This document shows, piece after piece, positions 61,448 through 64,000 of a stretch of DNA of 64,000 nucleotides (positions within the stretch are counted from its first letter, which is position 1; each line of letters begins with the position of its first letter). The translations under genes and the position numbers were made by a program. The notes below the pieces were generated by a model. It was not told the DNA's origin. It made no database searches and saw nothing but the letters and a program-made list of their open reading frames with translations. The DNA comes from Aaosphaeria pasadenensis (taxonomy: Eukaryota > Ascomycota > Dothideomycetes > Pleosporales), in assembly GCA_022813625.1 (NCBI GenBank), contig JAKLMB010000027.1, forward strand, positions 494,387 through 558,386, read 5' to 3'.

Positions 61448-62885
61448 GGTGTTGGGGAGTTTGAAAGGTTGAAGTTGGGCTGGGCGGAAGAACTTAGCTG
61501 CGTTCTTAGTGCGAGTATGACTAATCAGAGCCATGAAAACCTTTCTGCATCCTGGCCTCAAATCTCTTCTCCAACGCGCACGCTGAGGACATGGCTTCTA
61601 TATAGCAATGGCCGGAAAGCATAGAGGCTTCATTGACTCTTGACGGTGCGCGTGAGAAGGACCCTCGTCCGGTATCTACCGCTTTGGATTTCAACTGAAT
61701 AAGCGGCTCGAATGTGGCGATACATCTACTACTCTTATTGACATTGATCTGGTTTGTCTGAGAATCTGCTAAGTCTACCCACGACAACAACTTCTGTGAT
61801 ATGAAGTGATATGAAGGAAGTATACGTTGATGTTCTATCATGTAGAACGGGGAAAAAGAGCAAACCTTTGCAAATCCCTTCGTGTCCCATGTAACGATCG
61901 ATGGAATACTGGAAGAGTTCCATAGTGATCTTGGTCATCTGGTCAAGTTATGTGCTGCGAATTCCTCCATAATCTTGTTGAGTTTGGCGGGTGATTGGGA
62001 ACATTTAGATGGGCCGTCTTGCGGATCTCGTGGAACCCCTTGATTTCCGCCAATCAACGCTTATTGTGCCCGGTCATTTCATGCCCCTGAACGACACAAA
62101 TGTAATGATGAAGTCTGCAAATTGTTACCTTTACAATTACGACGTAAACTTCAAATCCATCATAAAAAAACTACTCGTTCCTAAAGGTGCATATCTTCAA
62201 TGGTCTAGTGGTCATGATTTTCGCATGTCAACATCCTCTCAGATTACCCGGCGTAGGAGACGGAGAGTCATATCTTTTTCTTTTGCCTTTTTGGCCGTTT
62301 TTGTGATTGTTGTGGAATTGAAAGTTGTGGTGAGCTGGGTGAATGCACGTGATTCACACCTGGGCTGTACTCCAGACTTTTCGGATTCTCCACCAGGGCA
62401 GGACAGTCGTTAATTTTCACCTTAAAATATGCCGTCCGATGGACTGCAAGTGTATTTTTGGTACTATTTGTGAGGATTGATGCCTAATAGTCTAGGCTAC
62501 TACCTTTAGTGTGTGTCCGTCATGATGAGCGCCCGCTCGTAGCAAAGGCCTTCATCTGACGAGTCTCCAATCAACGGGCACCAAGGTCTATATATAGAGC
62601 ATTTTACCCTTCACGAGCTAAGTTGCTGTCTTTGGGTATGTTGCATATTGTTGGATTTGGGGTTGACCTTCCCCTTGTCTGAGGGCGGTTGTCATGTGGA
62701 TACTAGAGAAATGACATAAAAGGTAGATTCATCACGGCCTACGGGGAAAACATAGTGTTTTAATTGATGTTTATTTCATTCTTGAAGCTTCTGTCTATCT
62801 TTGATGATGGAGCTTAATGGCTTATCATACCAAAGATTGAGTCCGTCCATGAAGTGCATATCTCAAGCTGTAGTCAGCGTGACAT
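61448..62885. other. intergenic between MRS6 and peroxiredoxin genes
   Basis: 1.4 kb upstream of MRS6. A plus-strand ORF at 62009-62413 (134 aa) contains an Arg run followed by one hydrophobic segment, but has no family match I know and I do not call it a gene. The last 200 bp are likely 3' UTR of the peroxiredoxin gene. Confidence 0.5.
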
Positions 62886-63733
62886 CTACAACTTGGCAAG
62901 AACGGCGTCGGCACCAGAGACCTGACATTCGTTAGTGTCTGTACTATGGATGAGGTGATGTGGAAAATATAATAAAGCAGATTGCATCCGTATATTCGCT
63001 CAGTGTGTACTTACGGTGACCTGGCCAGGAGACTCCTCGTGGTCGGCATAGACGATCTTGCCGTCAGTGCCGATGGCGATGGCCCAACGTCCACTGTCCA
63101 CGTGTTAGCAAAAACTCTCCATGTTCGGTGTTTCTTAACATACTTGCGGTCAGGGCCAGCACTCCAGCCGTGGTTCTTGGAAAGACCAGACTTTGTGTCG
63201 CTGAGGAAGAGCTAATGTTGTATTAATAATCTGCATCCGTAGATGATCATTGTATTTGATCCCGTGACTTACAATATCATCACCCTGAATGCCGTTGATC
63301 TTGCCCCAAGCATTCATGACCCAAGCGTCATTTGAGGCAATGACAGCGACGACATCGACACCCTTGCTCTTGAACTCGCCGAGCTTCGCAATGTATCCAG
63401 GAAGGTGGTTGGCCTGGCAGCTGGGAGTGAACGCGCCTATGCCGTGGTGTTAATTGCGGCCGAAAAGTATGTGACGGCGGTGCAACAAACCGGGGACGGA
63501 GAAAAGAACCACCTTCTTGCCCTTCCATTCCTTGCTCGCATCGTATTCTTGAGGACGGCCGCAAGTCTTGGGGTCGGAGTCAATGATGGGGACCCAGCTA
63601 TGTATCTCTCCGTTAGCTAAGAGCTCCGTACTTTGTGCTTGGTGGGGTTGTATTGTTAGATGCCGGACAGGAACGGGACTCACTCGAACTTGACCCCTTC
63701 CGGGAAGCTGTCGCCAACCTGTAGAGGTGCCAT
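62886..63733 (-). CDS. Prx5-type peroxiredoxin (Asp f 3 / PMP20-like)
   Basis: Six exons, 63733-63684, 63597-63491, 63436-63273, 63211-63144, 63093-63015 and 62921-62886, give 167 aa. It reduces hydrogen and alkyl peroxides with thiol donors. The domain is complete: MAPLQVGDSFPEGVKFD, WVPIIDSDPKTCGRPQEYDA, SKEWKGKKVVLFSVPGAFTP, then SCQANHLPGY with the peroxidatic Cys in PGAFTPSC, KSKGVDVVAVIASNDAWVMN, AWGKINGIQGDDILFLSD, WAIAIGTDGKIVYADHEESP and a short end SGADAVLAKL. The C-terminus lacks the SKL-type peroxisomal signal of some PMP20 proteins. An in-frame Met at 63880 would add 49 residues (MASLVPHHAEQ...), with no stop in between, and could provide a targeting extension. The start at 63733 is the one conserved in the family. 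Confidence 0.93.
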
Positions 63734-63880
63734 ACTGAGCAATTGAAGTTTGGGATTGAGCAATTGAGTAGTGCTGGTTGAGTGAGAGTCGGAAGCAATT
63801 GAGAGGAAGTTGTGTCTCGGTGCGGATACAAGTGAAGCTTCAGCCGTCTGTTCGGCATGGTGGGGCACTAATGACGCCAT
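63734..63880 (-). other. in-frame upstream extension of the peroxiredoxin ORF
   Basis: 49 codons open and in frame with the peroxiredoxin start. The deduced peptide is Ser/Thr/His-rich with few acidic residues, as mitochondrial presequences often are, but contains only one Arg and one Lys. It may be 5' leader or an alternative N-terminus. Confidence 0.35.
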
Positions 63881-64000
63881 AAGGGCCTCGTGGCACCTTC
63901 GGAGGGCTTAATCATCGTCGTTGACTAACGTGTTTGATCAGTAAGCTGGCCACATCAGTGAGCTGGCCACCCCCCCACCACCACCACCGAATATTGTAGA

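Noticed and set aside
62009..62413. 134-codon plus-strand ORF with an Arg run and one hydrophobic segment
   Set aside because: A single membrane-like stretch in an otherwise unremarkable ORF in an intergenic region is not enough; no family match known.

Overview
The window is nuclear DNA of a filamentous ascomycete (Pezizomycotina). Evidence: genes with several short spliceosomal introns (about 50-130 bp, GT..AG); a FlbC-like C2H2 regulator and a Zn2Cys6 regulator behind very long upstream regions; an S30 ribosomal protein gene in five small exons; a Kex2-type secreted repeat precursor; and intergenic DNA full of microsatellites and the 9-mer TACGGAGTA. Eurotiomycetes is my best guess, but the sequence alone does not prove the class. 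I found no tRNA, rRNA, CRISPR array or transposase/reverse transcriptase gene by eye.

Layout. 0-8 kb is gene-dense: an uncharacterised protein (+), a methyltransferase with a histidine-rich insert (-), TYW3 of tRNA wybutosine synthesis (-), and, divergent from TYW3, a DUF2461 protein (+). The last three introns of the DUF2461 gene have grown to about 1079, 856 and 457 bp; the first of these looks like an insertion flanked by a 9-bp direct repeat. 8-22.7 kb has no gene I can support and is dominated by simple repeats; it lies upstream of a Zn2Cys6 transcription factor (22.7-24.1 kb). 24.1-28.4 kb is again empty.

At 28.4-28.9 kb (-) lies the most interesting gene: a small intronless secreted precursor made of alternating peptide units, each ending in Lys-Arg. 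Both unit types share the core PH[I/L]E-x4-G-[F/W]-KR, and dipeptides of X-Pro/X-Ala type follow most KR sites. It looks like a Kex2/dipeptidyl-peptidase processed peptide (RiPP or signalling-peptide) precursor of a type I do not recognise. No tailoring-enzyme gene is visible near it.

30.5-39.4 kb is a second gene-dense block: a 1549-residue RRM protein (-), an Fmp46-type thioredoxin-fold protein (-), ribosomal protein eS30 (-), and, divergent from eS30, a secreted CREG-like flavin-barrel protein (+). The eS30/CREG promoter carries an 11-bp perfect inverted repeat with opposed CCAAT boxes around CACGCGTG. 39.4-45.7 kb is non-coding as far as I can see, followed by the FlbC-like regulator (-). 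Its upstream side (46.9-59.6 kb) is a microsatellite zone (to about 52 kb) and then a 6.7 kb stretch with neither genes nor microsatellites. The window ends with the Rab escort protein MRS6 (-) and a Prx5-type peroxiredoxin (-).

The genes do not form one pathway. Most are housekeeping (tRNA modification, translation, Rab prenylation, peroxide removal), with two putative developmental regulators and one orphan secreted peptide precursor between them. Exon coordinates were derived by hand from splice signals, reading frame and family conservation; all multi-exon models sum to whole codons.
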